A stretch of DNA of 64,000 nt from Rouxiella sp. S1S-2 (GCF_009208105.1 NZ_WFKL01000001.1:1736001-1800000), one strand, 5' to 3'; positions 1 to 8,904 are shown, numbered from the stretch's first letter. The notes: generated by a model from the sequence alone, not told the origin. Made by a program: numbers and translations.

Positions 1-2019
1 CTGCTCGTCCGGCAACGCAGGTGCACTGCTTTGCCGATAGGCAGCGGTGAAGTCGGCGCCCTCAACTTTGCGTTTGTCCTGCCACAGGCCCATGCGCGCG
101 CGCAGTGACCCTTCAAGTTCATTCACTGCCTGTCGGGCTGGCTCTGACTCAGGGTTAAGCTCAAGCACAAAGTTCATTAACTGCCAGGCGATGTATTTGT
201 TCTTTTTAGTGCCGACGCCCTGCATCCACGCCATGCCGAGCGTATAAGCCGCCTCAAAACGTTCAGGATGTTCAACGTTCGCCAATATAGTGGGCAAGGA
301 AACGTCTACCGCCTGACGTTTTTCAGCCTCCGAGCCTAAATCCAACGCACAGCTTGCCCGCCAGTAGTCGGCTGAGGCATGGCCCGCATCGCTGGCGCGT
401 TGATACCACTGCATTGCCTGCTGGTAGTCAACCTCGCCGCCCAACCCTTCGCGCAGCGCGTTGGCGCAGCTGAACATGGCGGGCACTAATCCCGAGCGGG
501 CGGCGCTGAGCACGCAGTCTAGCGCGTTACTGTCGTTGTGCAACGCTGCAGGCACGTCCTGATGCCAGGCATTACGGTAAAAAAAGAACAGCTCATAGCT
601 GTGAAGAGCGCTGCCGCGACGTGCCATTTCAGTCATCAGGTAATGCGTGGCCTCAATATCATCATTTATTGCCATGTCGTGGGCTAGCACCAGCAAGTCT
701 TTGCCGACGCTTTCGGTGACGTGCTGCTGCTGCATCAGTGAGCCGGCGCGGTCCATAAGCGCCTCGCTTAAATCCGGATCATGGGGCAGGCCGTAAAGGC
801 CATACTGCACGGCGGCGGCGGCGAAGGCGGTGAGCAACGGGTCATCAGCGCGGTTTATGGCACGCACCAGCAGCGAAGTCAGCACTGAGAGCGCTTGCGG
901 TTGCTCATCAACCGACTGCTCATTGGCCAGTACGGCGCGAGAAATAAACAGGGCAGCAAATTTGCCCGGCATCGCCTGCGGGGAGACGGCAAAAAGGTCG
1001 GCATAGACTTGCAGACCTGCGAGGTCATCGTCCTGCCAATAGGCAACACAGGTTCCGGCGTGATTGAGTAATGCAATGCGTGTAGCAGGCTCAAGAGGCT
1101 GTGCCAGTAAAGTGGCCAACTGCTGCTGTAGCTGCACGGCGCGAGGAGAGTCACGGTCGGCGATATCTCCGCCTAGAGCCTCAAGCAGTGCATTGGCCCT
1201 AAACTGATTACGCTCATCTTCACTGAATTCGGCGCAAAGCGGGCCGTCGATTATCTGGTTTTGTTGCTCGTCGTTTCCGCCCCAGTAGCTTGAGTGAAAC
1301 AGCAGGTAAGACTCCATGCTTCCTACGTCACTGTGGCGCACAGACATTGCCATGCGTAGCCAGTAATCCAGCGCGTCTTCTTCATGGCGACGGGTATTTT
1401 GCAGCGAGGCAGGAAGCTGCTGCGGCCAGTGGGTCACGGGCGAAACGCCAATTTGATACAGATAGGCAACGCCCTGTTGCCACACCTGGCTGCCCTGAAT
1501 GTTGAACTGCTCATGCAACGGTTTTGGCTGTTTACCGGCGAACAGGGCACGCAGCCAGTAAGGCTCTCCAAATCCGCCGCTTAGGTTCATCATGTGGCGA
1601 AAAGCGTGCGTAGGACGGGGGTGACAGGCAATGGCATTTAAAAAGGAGATAACGGCATAATCACAGCACAGCTGCGCGCCCAGCCACTGCGAGTCTTCGA
1701 CTTCGTGCTCGGGCCCGTGTTCATTGCGGATAACCCAGGCCTGTTCGTGCCAGAACATACCCAATAAACAGTGAGCATGGTAGCTGGTTGGGTACTGCTG
1801 CTGCCAGTCCCCAAGAATTTCGAGACGCTGAGTGGCCGTTTCTTCCTTAGAAAACAACGTATCGGGATGCATCATCAGACCGTAGGCATTGTCAGCCTCA
1901 CTCTGATTTTGCCAACCGCGCATTTGTGACAACAGCCACTCGTCGAGTTTGAGAAAACGGCGGGTTGCCAGCAGCATCTGTGCCCTGGCGATGTTGTCTT
2001 GCTTGTCCGGTTGTTGCAT
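1..2019 (-). CDS. Sel1/TPR-repeat protein, C-terminus cut by window edge
   Basis: An uninterrupted frame of 673 codons starts at the ATG at 2019 and is still open at base 1, so the gene continues to the left. A Shine-Dalgarno (AAAGGAAT) lies just upstream of the ATG. The translation is rich in Trp, Gln, Ala and Leu. Towards the visible C-terminus it contains Sel1-type repeat sequence (AMQWYQRASDAGHASADYW), which folds into helical pairs that scaffold protein-protein contacts. The N-terminal half has the character of DUF4034-type proteins that often carry such repeats, but I am not certain of this. No signal peptide or membrane segment is visible, so it is probably cytoplasmic. Its function is unknown. 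It is transcribed away from the micF/porin region, and about 430 bases without a gene separate it from micF. Confidence 0.8.
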   Translation of the reverse strand, partial: MQQPDKQDNIARAQMLLATRRFLKLDEWLLSQMRGWQNQSEADNAYGLMMHPDTLFSKEETATQRLEILGDWQQQYPTSYHAHCLLGMFWHEQAWVIRNEHGPEHEVEDSQWLGAQLCCDYAVISFLNAIACHPRPTHAFRHMMNLSGGFGEPYWLRALFAGKQPKPLHEQFNIQGSQVWQQGVAYLYQIGVSPVTHWPQQLPASLQNTRRHEEDALDYWLRMAMSVRHSDVGSMESYLLFHSSYWGGNDEQQNQIIDGPLCAEFSEDERNQFRANALLEALGGDIADRDSPRAVQLQQQLATLLAQPLEPATRIALLNHAGTCVAYWQDDDLAGLQVYADLFAVSPQAMPGKFAALFISRAVLANEQSVDEQPQALSVLTSLLVRAINRADDPLLTAFAAAAVQYGLYGLPHDPDLSEALMDRAGSLMQQQHVTESVGKDLLVLAHDMAINDDIEATHYLMTEMARRGSALHSYELFFFYRNAWHQDVPAALHNDSNALDCVLSAARSGLVPAMFSCANALREGLGGEVDYQQAMQWYQRASDAGHASADYWRASCALDLGSEAEKRQAVDVSLPTILANVEHPERFEAAYTLGMAWMQGVGTKKNKYIAWQLMNFVLELNPESEPARQAVNELEGSLRARMGLWQDKRKVEGADFTAAYRQSSAPALPDEQ

Positions 2020-2451
2020 GCGATTCCTTTTGACCTGTTCGATAGTCGAAATATGCCAGTGTAACGACCCTGTTGGCTCGCGACAGCGGGATTGCTCTTA
2101 TAGTAACGGAATCCCTGAAGGTCTTCTTGCCTAACTGTCGACAAAAAATCCTTGAGGCAGTAAGGCAGACGGGATGTACTGCTCTGTGGCCCAGAATAAG
2201 CGATCCCTACCTGAGTATTAATTAATCATCAGGAGCCAACGCCTTGTTTTTATTTACTGATTTAAATACCAAATATTAATAAAATATTGAGCATAAAATG
2301 CTTTTATTCTGTAATGAATGCGGAAAATAGAAGGAATAATGATTTTAATTCACGGAGTAAAATAAATGATTAATGAAGAAATTTTGTGCATAAACGAAAA
2401 GATACGTAAATAACAGAGTTATGACGTCGCGAAACTACCGCACAAATAGCA

Positions 2452-2534
2452 AAAAAAAACCGGCCAAAAGGCCGGCTGTTGTTTCCAAATACAGGGGATA
2501 ATGAAAGTAATAAATAACAAATAATGATGATAGC
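2452..2534 (-). ncRNA. micF: MicF antisense regulatory RNA
   Basis: Read on the minus strand, the RNA begins GCTATCATCATTA and continues with TTATTTATTAC. This 5' part is nearly the same as the E. coli MicF segment that pairs with ompF mRNA. It ends in a strong stem (CCGGCC-tttt-GGCCGG) followed by nine U, a standard intrinsic terminator that also serves as Hfq-binding tail. The middle of the molecule is shorter than in E. coli. Its position, divergent from an OmpC/OmpF-type porin gene, is the classic micF-ompC arrangement. MicF represses porin translation and is activated by SoxS/MarA/Rob and OmpR in E. coli. The target porin gene is expected elsewhere in this genome. Confidence 0.85.
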
Positions 2535-2541
2535 GAGAGTG

Positions 2542-2547
2542 ATTATA
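2542..2547 (-). promoter_or_regulatory. -10 element of the micF promoter
   Basis: A perfect minus-strand TATAAT lies seven bases upstream of the proposed micF start at 2534. The -35 region (about 2565-2570) is poor, as expected for a promoter that depends on an activator. Confidence 0.6.
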
Positions 2548-2686
2548 TAGGATGGAGTTAATTTTGATTTATCACTTAGTGCGCTTTGTGTTTTTTTATC
2601 CCATTGAAAATAAGTAATTTTTTTGTTCCTTAACACTATGTGCTATATTTTTCGCATTTACGTTGCTGACAATTGCCTCCTAAATT

Positions 2687-2704
2687 ACAATTTTACTTAC
2701 ATTT
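2687..2704 (+). promoter_or_regulatory. possible OmpR-binding sequence upstream of the porin gene
   Basis: The stretch ACAATTTTACTTACATTT resembles the TTTACTTTTG/ACAT-type direct half-sites bound by OmpR upstream of ompF and ompC. It lies about 170 bases upstream of the porin start, between micF and the porin. This is pattern resemblance only. The rest of the 2040-2830 interval is AT-rich and shows no further gene. Confidence 0.3.
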
Positions 2705-2868
2705 ATTAATTAATAAGCAACACTATCGCGTATTCAGTATCATTTTCTCGGTAGATTAATAGTTATAAATCCTGAGAATAGGTCTGCCTGTCGAGCAAAT
2801 CAATTTTTAAACATTCGTAAATTTACGATCCAGTGGCGGCCGCTCGACACTTTTATGAGGATAGACAA

Positions 2869-3969
2869 ATGAAACTTCGTGCTCTTTCAATCCTGATTCC
2901 TGCTTTATTGGTTGCGGGAACAGCCAGTGCGGCAGAAATCTACAATAAAGACGGCAATATATTAGACCTGAACGGTAAAATTGACGCAGAACATTACTTC
3001 TCAAGCAATGCAGCCGATGACGGCGATCAGTCTTACCTGCGTTTCGGTTTTGACGGTCAAACTAAAATCAGCGATCAGCTTACTGGCTATGGTCAATGGG
3101 AGTATCAGGCAGCTCTGAATACCTCTGAAGCCGAAGGTACAGCCAACAGCTACACGCGCGTAGGTTTTGCCGGTTTGAAATTTGGTGACTGGGGTTCACT
3201 GGATTATGGCCGCAATTACGGCGTAATGTATGACGTGGGTTCATGGACCGACGTTTTGCCTGAGTTCGGTGGTGACACTTACAGCTCAGACAACTTTATG
3301 GAGCAGCGCGGCAACGGTATGGTCACTTACCGTAATAACAACTTCTTTGGTCTGGTTGATGGACTGCATTTTGCTCTGCAATACCAGGGTAAAAATGACA
3401 ACCCGGGCGGCGAAGCGAGTGGTCGATCTGCTCAGGCTGAAAACGGCGACGGCTATGGCCTCTCTGCCTCCTATGACCTCGGTTGGGGCATTAGCGCAGC
3501 GGCGGCATTTAGCAGTTCTGACCGCACCACGGGTCAAAATGAACTGGCTTATGGCCGCGGCGATAAAGCGCAGGCAACCAGCGGCGGCTTGAAGTACGAT
3601 GCCAACAATGTTTACCTCGCCGCCATGTATACCCACACAGAGAACCTGACCCGCATCGGTTCTGCTGACAACGACGTCGACGGTTTTGCCAGCAAGGCAA
3701 ACAACTTTGAAGCCGTGGCTCAGTACCAGTTTGACAGCGGACTGCGTCCTTCTTTGGCATATCTGCAGTCACGCGGTAAAGATATGGGGCAGTACGGTAC
3801 CCAGGATATTGAAAAGTATATTGATGTCGGTACTTACTACTACTTCAATAAGAATATGTCTACCTTCGTTGATTATAAAATCAACCTGTTGGACGACACA
3901 GAATTTACCCGCGCTGCCGGTGTCAATACCGACAACGTGGTGGCAGTGGGCCTGATTTATCAGTTCTAA
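2869..3969 (+). CDS. ompC: OmpC/OmpF-family general porin
   Basis: This is a 366-residue outer-membrane trimeric porin that admits small hydrophilic solutes. The start is the ATG at 2869, with GAGG upstream and a classical signal peptide ([21 protein letters not shown], cleavage before AEIYNKDG). The mature protein opens with the family's [19 protein letters not shown] and carries the loop-3 constriction motif [13 protein letters not shown]. It ends in Phe (LIYQF), the signal for beta-barrel assembly. The ompC symbol rests mainly on the divergent micF; sequence alone does not distinguish OmpC from OmpF in this group. A bidirectional terminator follows. Confidence 0.9.
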   Translation: MKLRALSILIPALLVAGTASAAEIYNKDGNILDLNGKIDAEHYFSSNAADDGDQSYLRFGFDGQTKISDQLTGYGQWEYQAALNTSEAEGTANSYTRVGFAGLKFGDWGSLDYGRNYGVMYDVGSWTDVLPEFGGDTYSSDNFMEQRGNGMVTYRNNNFFGLVDGLHFALQYQGKNDNPGGEASGRSAQAENGDGYGLSASYDLGWGISAAAAFSSSDRTTGQNELAYGRGDKAQATSGGLKYDANNVYLAAMYTHTENLTRIGSADNDVDGFASKANNFEAVAQYQFDSGLRPSLAYLQSRGKDMGQYGTQDIEKYIDVGTYYYFNKNMSTFVDYKINLLDDTEFTRAAGVNTDNVVAVGLIYQF

Positions 3970-3995
3970 GCATTGCCTTTTACAGACACAGATAC

Positions 3996-4025
3996 AAAAA
4001 AACGCGGCCCAGGCTGCGTTTTTTT
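3996..4025. terminator. bidirectional intrinsic terminator between porin and tetR
   Basis: The inverted repeat AACGCgGCC/GGCtGCGTT is flanked by an A-run on the left and a T-run on the right, so it can end both convergent transcripts. Confidence 0.85.
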
Positions 4026-4033
4026 GTAGGCGC

Positions 4034-4645
4034 TCACTTATTAACTGCTTCCGCCTTAGCCGACCACTGGCTGATTAAAATCTCCAGCATGTTTTGTATA
4101 AACCGAACGGCGGGCTGCGCCTGGTTCTCCATTTGAGCTTTAACAATCGCGCCGTCAATGAGCAGCGCCACGCATTCGGCCTGTTCGGAAATATTCTCGG
4201 ATTCCGCCAGATAACCGGCGACCACTGCGGCCATTTCGCGTTTATGACTAACGGAAAGCCTCTGAACCTCGGGCAGTGCCACGGCATATTCCAGACTGCT
4301 GTTGATGAAGGCGCAGCCACGAAAATCGTCTCCTGTAAACCACTCCTGCAGAGTCGATGCCAGCGCGGCAGGCAGCGGCAACGCTGTAGAATAACGGCCT
4401 AACGCCTGGCGAAACCACACCATCCAATGCTGATGACGATAGTGCAAAAAGGCCAGAATCAGTGCGTCCTTACTGGGATAATGCCGATAAAACGTCACTT
4501 TGGTTACACCGGCCTGTTTAATAATCAGGTCGATACCCGTCGCCCGGATCCCGTCACGATAAAAAAGCGCATGCGCGGTGTGCAGGATGCGTTCTTTCGC
4601 CGCCAGTAGCGGTGTTTCGACGACAGTAGGGGATTGCATATTCAT
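4034..4645 (-). CDS. TetR-family transcriptional repressor
   Basis: The protein has about 203 residues from the ATG at 4645, which is preceded by AAAGAG at good spacing. A TTG eight codons upstream is a weaker start. The N-terminal helix-turn-helix is clear: AKERILHTAHALFYRDGIRATG, then AGVTKVTFYRHYPSKDAL, the usual TetR recognition-helix region. The C-terminal part is an all-helical ligand-binding and dimerisation domain. Two 18-bp palindromes lie between it and the divergent NTF2-like gene, so it probably represses both itself and that gene until a small molecule is bound. The ligand cannot be told from sequence. Confidence 0.88.
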   Translation of the reverse strand: MNMQSPTVVETPLLAAKERILHTAHALFYRDGIRATGIDLIIKQAGVTKVTFYRHYPSKDALILAFLHYRHQHWMVWFRQALGRYSTALPLPAALASTLQEWFTGDDFRGCAFINSSLEYAVALPEVQRLSVSHKREMAAVVAGYLAESENISEQAECVALLIDGAIVKAQMENQAQPAVRFIQNMLEILISQWSAKAEAVNK

Positions 4646-4688
4646 TTCGCTGCTCTTTATTTTTATCAAACTATTTCATTACGTGAGT

Positions 4689-4743
4689 GTAGACAATTCT
4701 GTCTACCTGCGCTAGTGTATTTGATGTAGACAGAGTTGTCTAC
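4689..4743. promoter_or_regulatory. twin palindromic operators of the TetR regulator
   Basis: There are two near-identical 18-bp palindromes, GTAGACAATTCTGTCTAC at 4689-4706 and GTAGACAGAGTTGTCTAC at 4726-4743. They share arms GTAGACA/TGTCTAC, with centres 37 bp apart. They fill the gap between the divergent tetR and NTF2-like genes, which is where a TetR dimer would block both promoters. Confidence 0.8.
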
Positions 4744-4785
4744 GTGATGAGTTATCCCTTCTTTTTAAAAATTATTGAGGTCGTT

Positions 4786-5271
4786 ATGTCTGAAAAAAAC
4801 CTATCCCCATTGAAAAAACCGCTTCCTCCTTTTAACCGCGAAAGCGCAGCTGAAAAGGTGAGACTGGCTGAAGATGCATGGAACAGCCGAGACCCGCAGC
4901 GCGTTAGCCAGGTTTATTCCGAGGACACGCGCTGGCGCAACCGCAGCGAGTTTGTTAGCGGGCAGCACAATGTCGTCGATTTTTTGGCGCGTAAATGGAC
5001 CAAGGAGCTGGATTATCGATTGATCAAGGAGCTATGGGCCTTTGACGGCGAACGTATTGCCGTTCGCTTTGCCTATGAGTGGCACGACGACTCGGGGAAT
5101 TGGTTCCGCAGCTTTGGCAACGAAAACTGGGCTTTTAACGAGCAGGGGCTGATGTTTGAACGTCACGCCTGCATTAACGATTTGCCAATTAAAGAGTCCG
5201 AACGCAAATTTCACTGGCCGTTGGGGCGTAGACCCGACGATCATCCGGGTCTCAGCGAGCTGGGCTTTTAG
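4786..5271 (+). CDS. NTF2-like (DUF1348 / SnoaL-fold) protein
   Basis: The protein has 161 residues and starts at the ATG at 4786, preceded by TTGAGG. It has the compact alpha+beta NTF2-like layout and the motifs of the DUF1348 group: [22 protein letters not shown] near the start, [41 protein letters not shown], and a conserved tail [17 protein letters not shown]. This family is widespread and its reaction is unknown; the fold forms a small hydrophobic pocket used by other members for hydrolysis or isomerisation. It lies directly downstream of the twin TetR operators, so it is probably the regulator's main target. It converges with the AraC-type gene with no gap. Confidence 0.85.
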   Translation: MSEKNLSPLKKPLPPFNRESAAEKVRLAEDAWNSRDPQRVSQVYSEDTRWRNRSEFVSGQHNVVDFLARKWTKELDYRLIKELWAFDGERIAVRFAYEWHDDSGNWFRSFGNENWAFNEQGLMFERHACINDLPIKESERKFHWPLGRRPDDHPGLSELGF

Positions 5272-5658
5272 TCAGGCAGATTTTTGATGAATAAGGTGCA
5301 GCGGTGGAGCAACATCGAGTGTGATATCCGGGTTTTGACGAAATTCGTGAGGGGTGATGTTAAAACGCTTGCGGAACATGTAGGTAAAGTGGGACTGCGA
5401 ACCAAAACCAAAGTCCATTGCGATATCAAAAATCGATGAATCACTGCTGCTCAACTGATAAACCGCGCTGGCCAGACGCCTCTCGCGGATGTACTTGCCC
5501 AGAGAAATGCCGGTCGATTCTTTGAAGATCTTCTGCATGTGCCAAAGTGAGTAGCCGGAGTATTCCGCCAGCTCCTCGAGATGGATAACTCTTCCCAAAT
5601 GGCCTTCAATCCATTTGCTGAGTGCGCTGACGATAGTCAGGTGGAGGTCTTGTGCCAT
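5272..5658 (-). CDS. AraC-family regulator of MarA/SoxS/RamA size
   Basis: The 128-residue protein consists almost only of the two-HTH AraC DNA-binding domain: LEELAEYSGYSLWHMQKIFKE for the first motif, DIAMDFGFGSQSHFTYMFRKRF for the second, then the conserved TPHEFR. It has no effector domain, so activity should be set by its amount, as for MarA, SoxS and RamA. Those regulators bind marboxes and activate stress genes, including micF, which is present in this window. Whether this protein does the same is inference. Which of the named paralogues it matches cannot be decided here, so no symbol is given. Confidence 0.85.
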   Translation of the reverse strand: MAQDLHLTIVSALSKWIEGHLGRVIHLEELAEYSGYSLWHMQKIFKESTGISLGKYIRERRLASAVYQLSSSDSSIFDIAMDFGFGSQSHFTYMFRKRFNITPHEFRQNPDITLDVAPPLHLIHQKSA

Positions 5659-5747
5659 AGCCTGTCAGTGATTAGTTTCGATGAGATGATTATACACAAA
5701 TTCCCCGCCGAGGCGGATAGTGAGAAAGGGTCAGGCGCTTGAGGGTG

Positions 5748-5855
5748 TTAGCGTAGCAGGATCCAGTGGATAATGCGGGCAATGGCATCGTCTAACACCA
5801 CAATGCCAACGAGGATTGCGAGCACCATCAAAATAAAACGCTTACCGGTGGGCAA
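5748..5855 (-). CDS. putative small membrane protein (35 aa)
   Basis: The TTG at 5855 follows a strong AGGAGA at 8-base spacing. The frame encodes PTGKRFILMVLAILVGIVV and a short amphipathic tail ending in HWILLR. One hydrophobic helix with a basic N-terminus gives the look of a small inner-membrane protein. An internal ATG at 5828 would give 26 residues. It follows another tiny ORF on the same strand by 33 bases. I do not recognise the family. Confidence 0.45.
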   Translation of the reverse strand: MPTGKRFILMVLAILVGIVVLDDAIARIIHWILLR

Positions 5856-5888
5856 AATTCTGTCTCCTGACTCTTGCTGCCTAGGTTG

Positions 5889-5981
5889 TTAACTCCAGGG
5901 ACTGGTTCCGTGCATATTCAGGGCTATCACGGTTATGCAGACTGCGAGAAAAACAAAAGCAACGATAAATAGCCGTTTCAT
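5889..5981 (-). CDS. putative small membrane protein (30 aa)
   Basis: The ATG at 5981 opens a 30-codon frame: MKRLFIVAFVFLAVCITVIA, then a short polar end. This is one membrane helix with basic residues before it. The ribosome site is weak. It is followed at once by the 35-residue ORF, and the two may form a mini-operon between the PBP3-like gene and the AraC regulator. Support comes only from composition and arrangement. Confidence 0.4.
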   Translation of the reverse strand: MKRLFIVAFVFLAVCITVIALNMHGTSPWS

Positions 5982-6142
5982 ACCGGTAGTCACTGTTAAT
6001 GAGTGGGAAATAGAGGCGAAAGGTACAAAATTTACCGCTATAAATCCAGTGACCCGCCAGGAAATAAATGGCTTTTACCGTTATTTACCCAGAAAACGGT
6101 AAATCAGCCTGATTCCGTTCATTTACCGCGCCGTCATGGCGC

Positions 6143-7906
6143 TCACTGAGCGCCTTTCTCTTTCAGCTTAACAGCCTTGTTGGTTGATACAACCGTTGTT
6201 GGCGGTGTTTCTGGAACCAGCGCATCCGGCGCGATATTCATATGGTTCAATACCTGACCCATAATTTCACCGAATATTGGACCGGCTACCGATCCGCCGA
6301 AGTGCTTACCTGCCTGCGGATTGTTCACCATTACCACCAGCGCGACGCGCGGGTTACTGGCGGGAGCAACGCCTGCGGTGTAGTTGATATAACCGCCGTC
6401 ATATTTGCCAGAAGGGCCCATTTTCTCGGCCGTACCGGTTTTAATCGCCAGACGATAACCCGGAACCGCCGCGCTTAATCCGCTGCCGCCGGGCAAGGCA
6501 TCGCTTTCCATCATGTGTACTACTGTTTCGACCACGTTCTTATCCATAACGCGCGTACCCAGCACCGGCGGGGTGACTTTAGTTATCGACAATGGACGAT
6601 AAATACCGAAGGAGCCGATGGTGGCATATTCACGAGCAATCTGTAGAGGCGTCACGCGCAGGCCATAGCCAAACGCAAAGGTGGCGCGTTCGATATCTGC
6701 CCAGCGTTCGCGGTGCAGAGGGAAGTAACCCCCACTTTCGCCACCTATGCCCAAGTCGGTCGGCTTGCCCAGACCAAAGGAGTGATACTGGTCGACAAGC
6801 ACCTGCGCAGGCATTGCCAAAGCAATATGTGATACGCCAATGTCACTGGATTTTTGCAGTACGCCGGTAATGGTCAGTGCCGATTCGTGTCCAACGTCGC
6901 GGATCAAGTGGCCATTGACGGTGTAAGGGCGGGTATCGAGCACTGTGTCAGGGCGAATAATATTGTGTGCGAGGCCGGACATCACCACCAGCGGCTTAAC
7001 GGTTGAGCCGGGTTCAAAACTGTCGCTAACCGCCACGTTACGCATGTCTTTGGCATCGACGCCTGCGTAGTTGTTTGGATTGAATGACGGATAGGAGGCC
7101 ATCCCCAATATTTCGCCGGTGTTCACGTCTACCATGACTGCCGCGCCGGAGTCCGCCTGGTTGAGCATCACGCCTTTTCGCAACGCGGCATAGACCACAT
7201 ATTGAATATAGCTGTCGATGCTGAGATTTACCGTCGGCGGCTGCTCGGGTGGCACGTCCTTGAGAATGCCGATCACATTGCCTTGACCGTCCTGACGAAA
7301 TTCACGCATACCCGGTTTGCCCTGGAGCAGGGTATTGAAACCGCGCTCTAGACCGGTCAAACCTTCGTTATCCGTTCCCACTACGCCAACCAGATTGGCT
7401 GCCGCTTCGCTCATAGGATAATAGCGGCTGTCGTCGTGCTGTAAAATTATGCCGCCGAGGTGCAGTTCACCAATATCTTTGGCAATTCCCTGTTCGATTT
7501 TTCTGCCGAGGAACACAAAGCGACGTTTAGGGTCAACGGTGATGATTTGCTGGAGCTGGGAAAGCGGCATATCTAGCGCCGAGGCCAGATACTGCCATTT
7601 TGGGCTGTTTAAATCACTGTGCAGCTGAGCAATACGATAAGGGTCGGCAATCACGTCTTTTGAAGCCACGCTCAGGGCAAGAGGGTGGCCATTGCGGTCG
7701 GCGATAGTACCGCGACCGGCAGGAATAATTTGTGTGCGCAGCGAGCGCTGATCGGCTTGTCGTTCCAGCATCGGGCGATTGAGCAACTGCAAATACCCGA
7801 CACGTCCCAGAAGCAGCCCCATACAGCAGACGATACCTAAGCAAATCAACGCGAAACGTTTAGAATAAAAATTGGGTTGGGCGCTGTTTTTCTTTGGATT
7901 TGGCAT
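6143..7906 (-). CDS. second FtsI: class B penicillin-binding protein 3 paralogue (PBP3SAL-like)
   Basis: This 587-residue peptidoglycan transpeptidase is close to E. coli FtsI throughout. It has a cytoplasmic tail, a membrane helix at about residues 18-40, a class B dimerisation domain, and a transpeptidase domain with the acylated Ser in STVK (301-304) and KTG at 489-491. The middle motif is SSD at 353-355, where FtsI has SSN. The gene is alone, away from any mraZ-ftsL-murE division cluster, so it is an extra copy. The known parallel is the acid-adapted PBP3SAL of Salmonella; equivalence is inference. No lytic or elongation partner is adjacent. Confidence 0.9.
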   Translation of the reverse strand: MPNPKKNSAQPNFYSKRFALICLGIVCCMGLLLGRVGYLQLLNRPMLERQADQRSLRTQIIPAGRGTIADRNGHPLALSVASKDVIADPYRIAQLHSDLNSPKWQYLASALDMPLSQLQQIITVDPKRRFVFLGRKIEQGIAKDIGELHLGGIILQHDDSRYYPMSEAAANLVGVVGTDNEGLTGLERGFNTLLQGKPGMREFRQDGQGNVIGILKDVPPEQPPTVNLSIDSYIQYVVYAALRKGVMLNQADSGAAVMVDVNTGEILGMASYPSFNPNNYAGVDAKDMRNVAVSDSFEPGSTVKPLVVMSGLAHNIIRPDTVLDTRPYTVNGHLIRDVGHESALTITGVLQKSSDIGVSHIALAMPAQVLVDQYHSFGLGKPTDLGIGGESGGYFPLHRERWADIERATFAFGYGLRVTPLQIAREYATIGSFGIYRPLSITKVTPPVLGTRVMDKNVVETVVHMMESDALPGGSGLSAAVPGYRLAIKTGTAEKMGPSGKYDGGYINYTAGVAPASNPRVALVVMVNNPQAGKHFGGSVAGPIFGEIMGQVLNHMNIAPDALVPETPPTTVVSTNKAVKLKEKGAQ

Positions 7907-8017
7907 CTATTACTTCGCAATGTCATTAAAATATTTTATCTTCTAGGGCTATCTTATAATAAGCCACCGTATTGATATGTTTATTTCAATTGCGCTTTGT
8001 AAGTAAATAAGAATGGA

Positions 8018-8260
8018 TCACTCATAAGAGAGCCATTCGTCGGCCTCATCAAACATCTCTTCAAGCATTTGATTCAGCTGTGACTTTTCTTGCTTAGACG
8101 CGCCGTGCGTACTCAAGCCGTTCGCCTGCATTGCTTTGACTTTTATTTCCGCATCGGGAAACATTCGGTGAACCCGCTTGGTTAATTCCTGCGTTATCTT
8201 TTCACTCGCGCCGGGAATACCCGCAACGTTTCTTTTGTCATAGCTTAGTTCAACCCGCAT
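8018..8260 (-). CDS. DinI-family DNA-damage-inducible protein
   Basis: The 80-residue protein begins MRVELSYDKRNVAGIPGA and has the acidic C-terminal helix (MLEEMFDEADEWLSYE) typical of DinI. In the family this acidic helix mimics DNA and binds RecA filaments, adjusting the SOS response. A good LexA box lies 56 bases upstream of the start, which fits SOS control. Paralogues (DinI, the phage TUM protein, ImpC) share this layout, so the exact name is left open. Confidence 0.85.
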   Translation of the reverse strand: MRVELSYDKRNVAGIPGASEKITQELTKRVHRMFPDAEIKVKAMQANGLSTHGASKQEKSQLNQMLEEMFDEADEWLSYE

Positions 8261-8315
8261 AGCCCGCTCTCTTATCTTATCTATCTCATCGGAAAAGCCA
8301 ATGCCACATTTTTGG

Positions 8316-8331
8316 CTGGATAAATATACAG
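8316..8331. promoter_or_regulatory. LexA (SOS) box upstream of the dinI-like gene
   Basis: On the minus strand it reads CTGTATATTTATCCAG, one mismatch from CTGT-N8-ACAG with the usual AT-rich centre. It is placed to repress the dinI-like gene. Confidence 0.75.
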
Positions 8332-8378
8332 TTAAACCTCCGCGGGGCCAAGCCCTTATTCAGAGTTTATTGAGAGAG

Positions 8379-8717
8379 CTATCGAGAATTTGGTTTGTTG
8401 AACAGGCCCGCCAGGCGCCAAAGTCCCATCACCAAAAAACCGAGCAGAGCGGCGGCAATTCCCGTGCGGGTGATGAAACCTGCAAAGCCTAACTCCGGTG
8501 GCATTTCACCCGCCATATTACTGTTGGAGGGCATGGACGGCTCAGGAAATGAAAGGAAATAGATGAACGACAAACTGCCGATGCCAATGAGAAAACTGCA
8601 CAACAGCCAATAGGCTTTTTTCAGACCTTTTGCACGGACGGCGAGACTCATCACGGTGCCAAAAATGATAACGATAAACACAATCGCTACAATAAGTATC
8701 AGGACTTCCTGTTTCAT
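8379..8717 (-). CDS. small inner-membrane protein of unknown function
   Basis: The protein has 112 residues from the ATG at 8717, preceded by GAGGAGAC. It has three hydrophobic helices: residues about 5-25, about 34-55, and about 80-103 before a short basic tail (FNKPNSR). A polar Pro/Ser/Asn-rich stretch near residues 60-75 separates helices two and three. I do not recognise a family. It stands alone between the dinI-like gene and the PMP3-type gene. Confidence 0.65.
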   Translation of the reverse strand: MKQEVLILIVAIVFIVIIFGTVMSLAVRAKGLKKAYWLLCSFLIGIGSLSFIYFLSFPEPSMPSNSNMAGEMPPELGFAGFITRTGIAAALLGFLVMGLWRLAGLFNKPNSR

Positions 8718-8904
8718 CAACTGCGTCTCCTCTCGAATCAGTGTTTTGTTGCATCATTGCATAACTGAATACTAATCCCGTGAGGGAAGGGAGGCAATCG
8801 GTAAACAAGAGAACTCTTATTGTCTAATAAACATAAAACGGCTAACGTTATTTGTGTAAAAAGAAAGATGAAACAAGAACGACAAACTCGAAAAGGAGAG
8901 CATT

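Noticed and set aside
2370..2636. Minus-strand frame of 88 codons across the micF region
   Set aside because: It covers micF, its terminator and promoter, has no ribosome site, and the conserved features there are those of the RNA.
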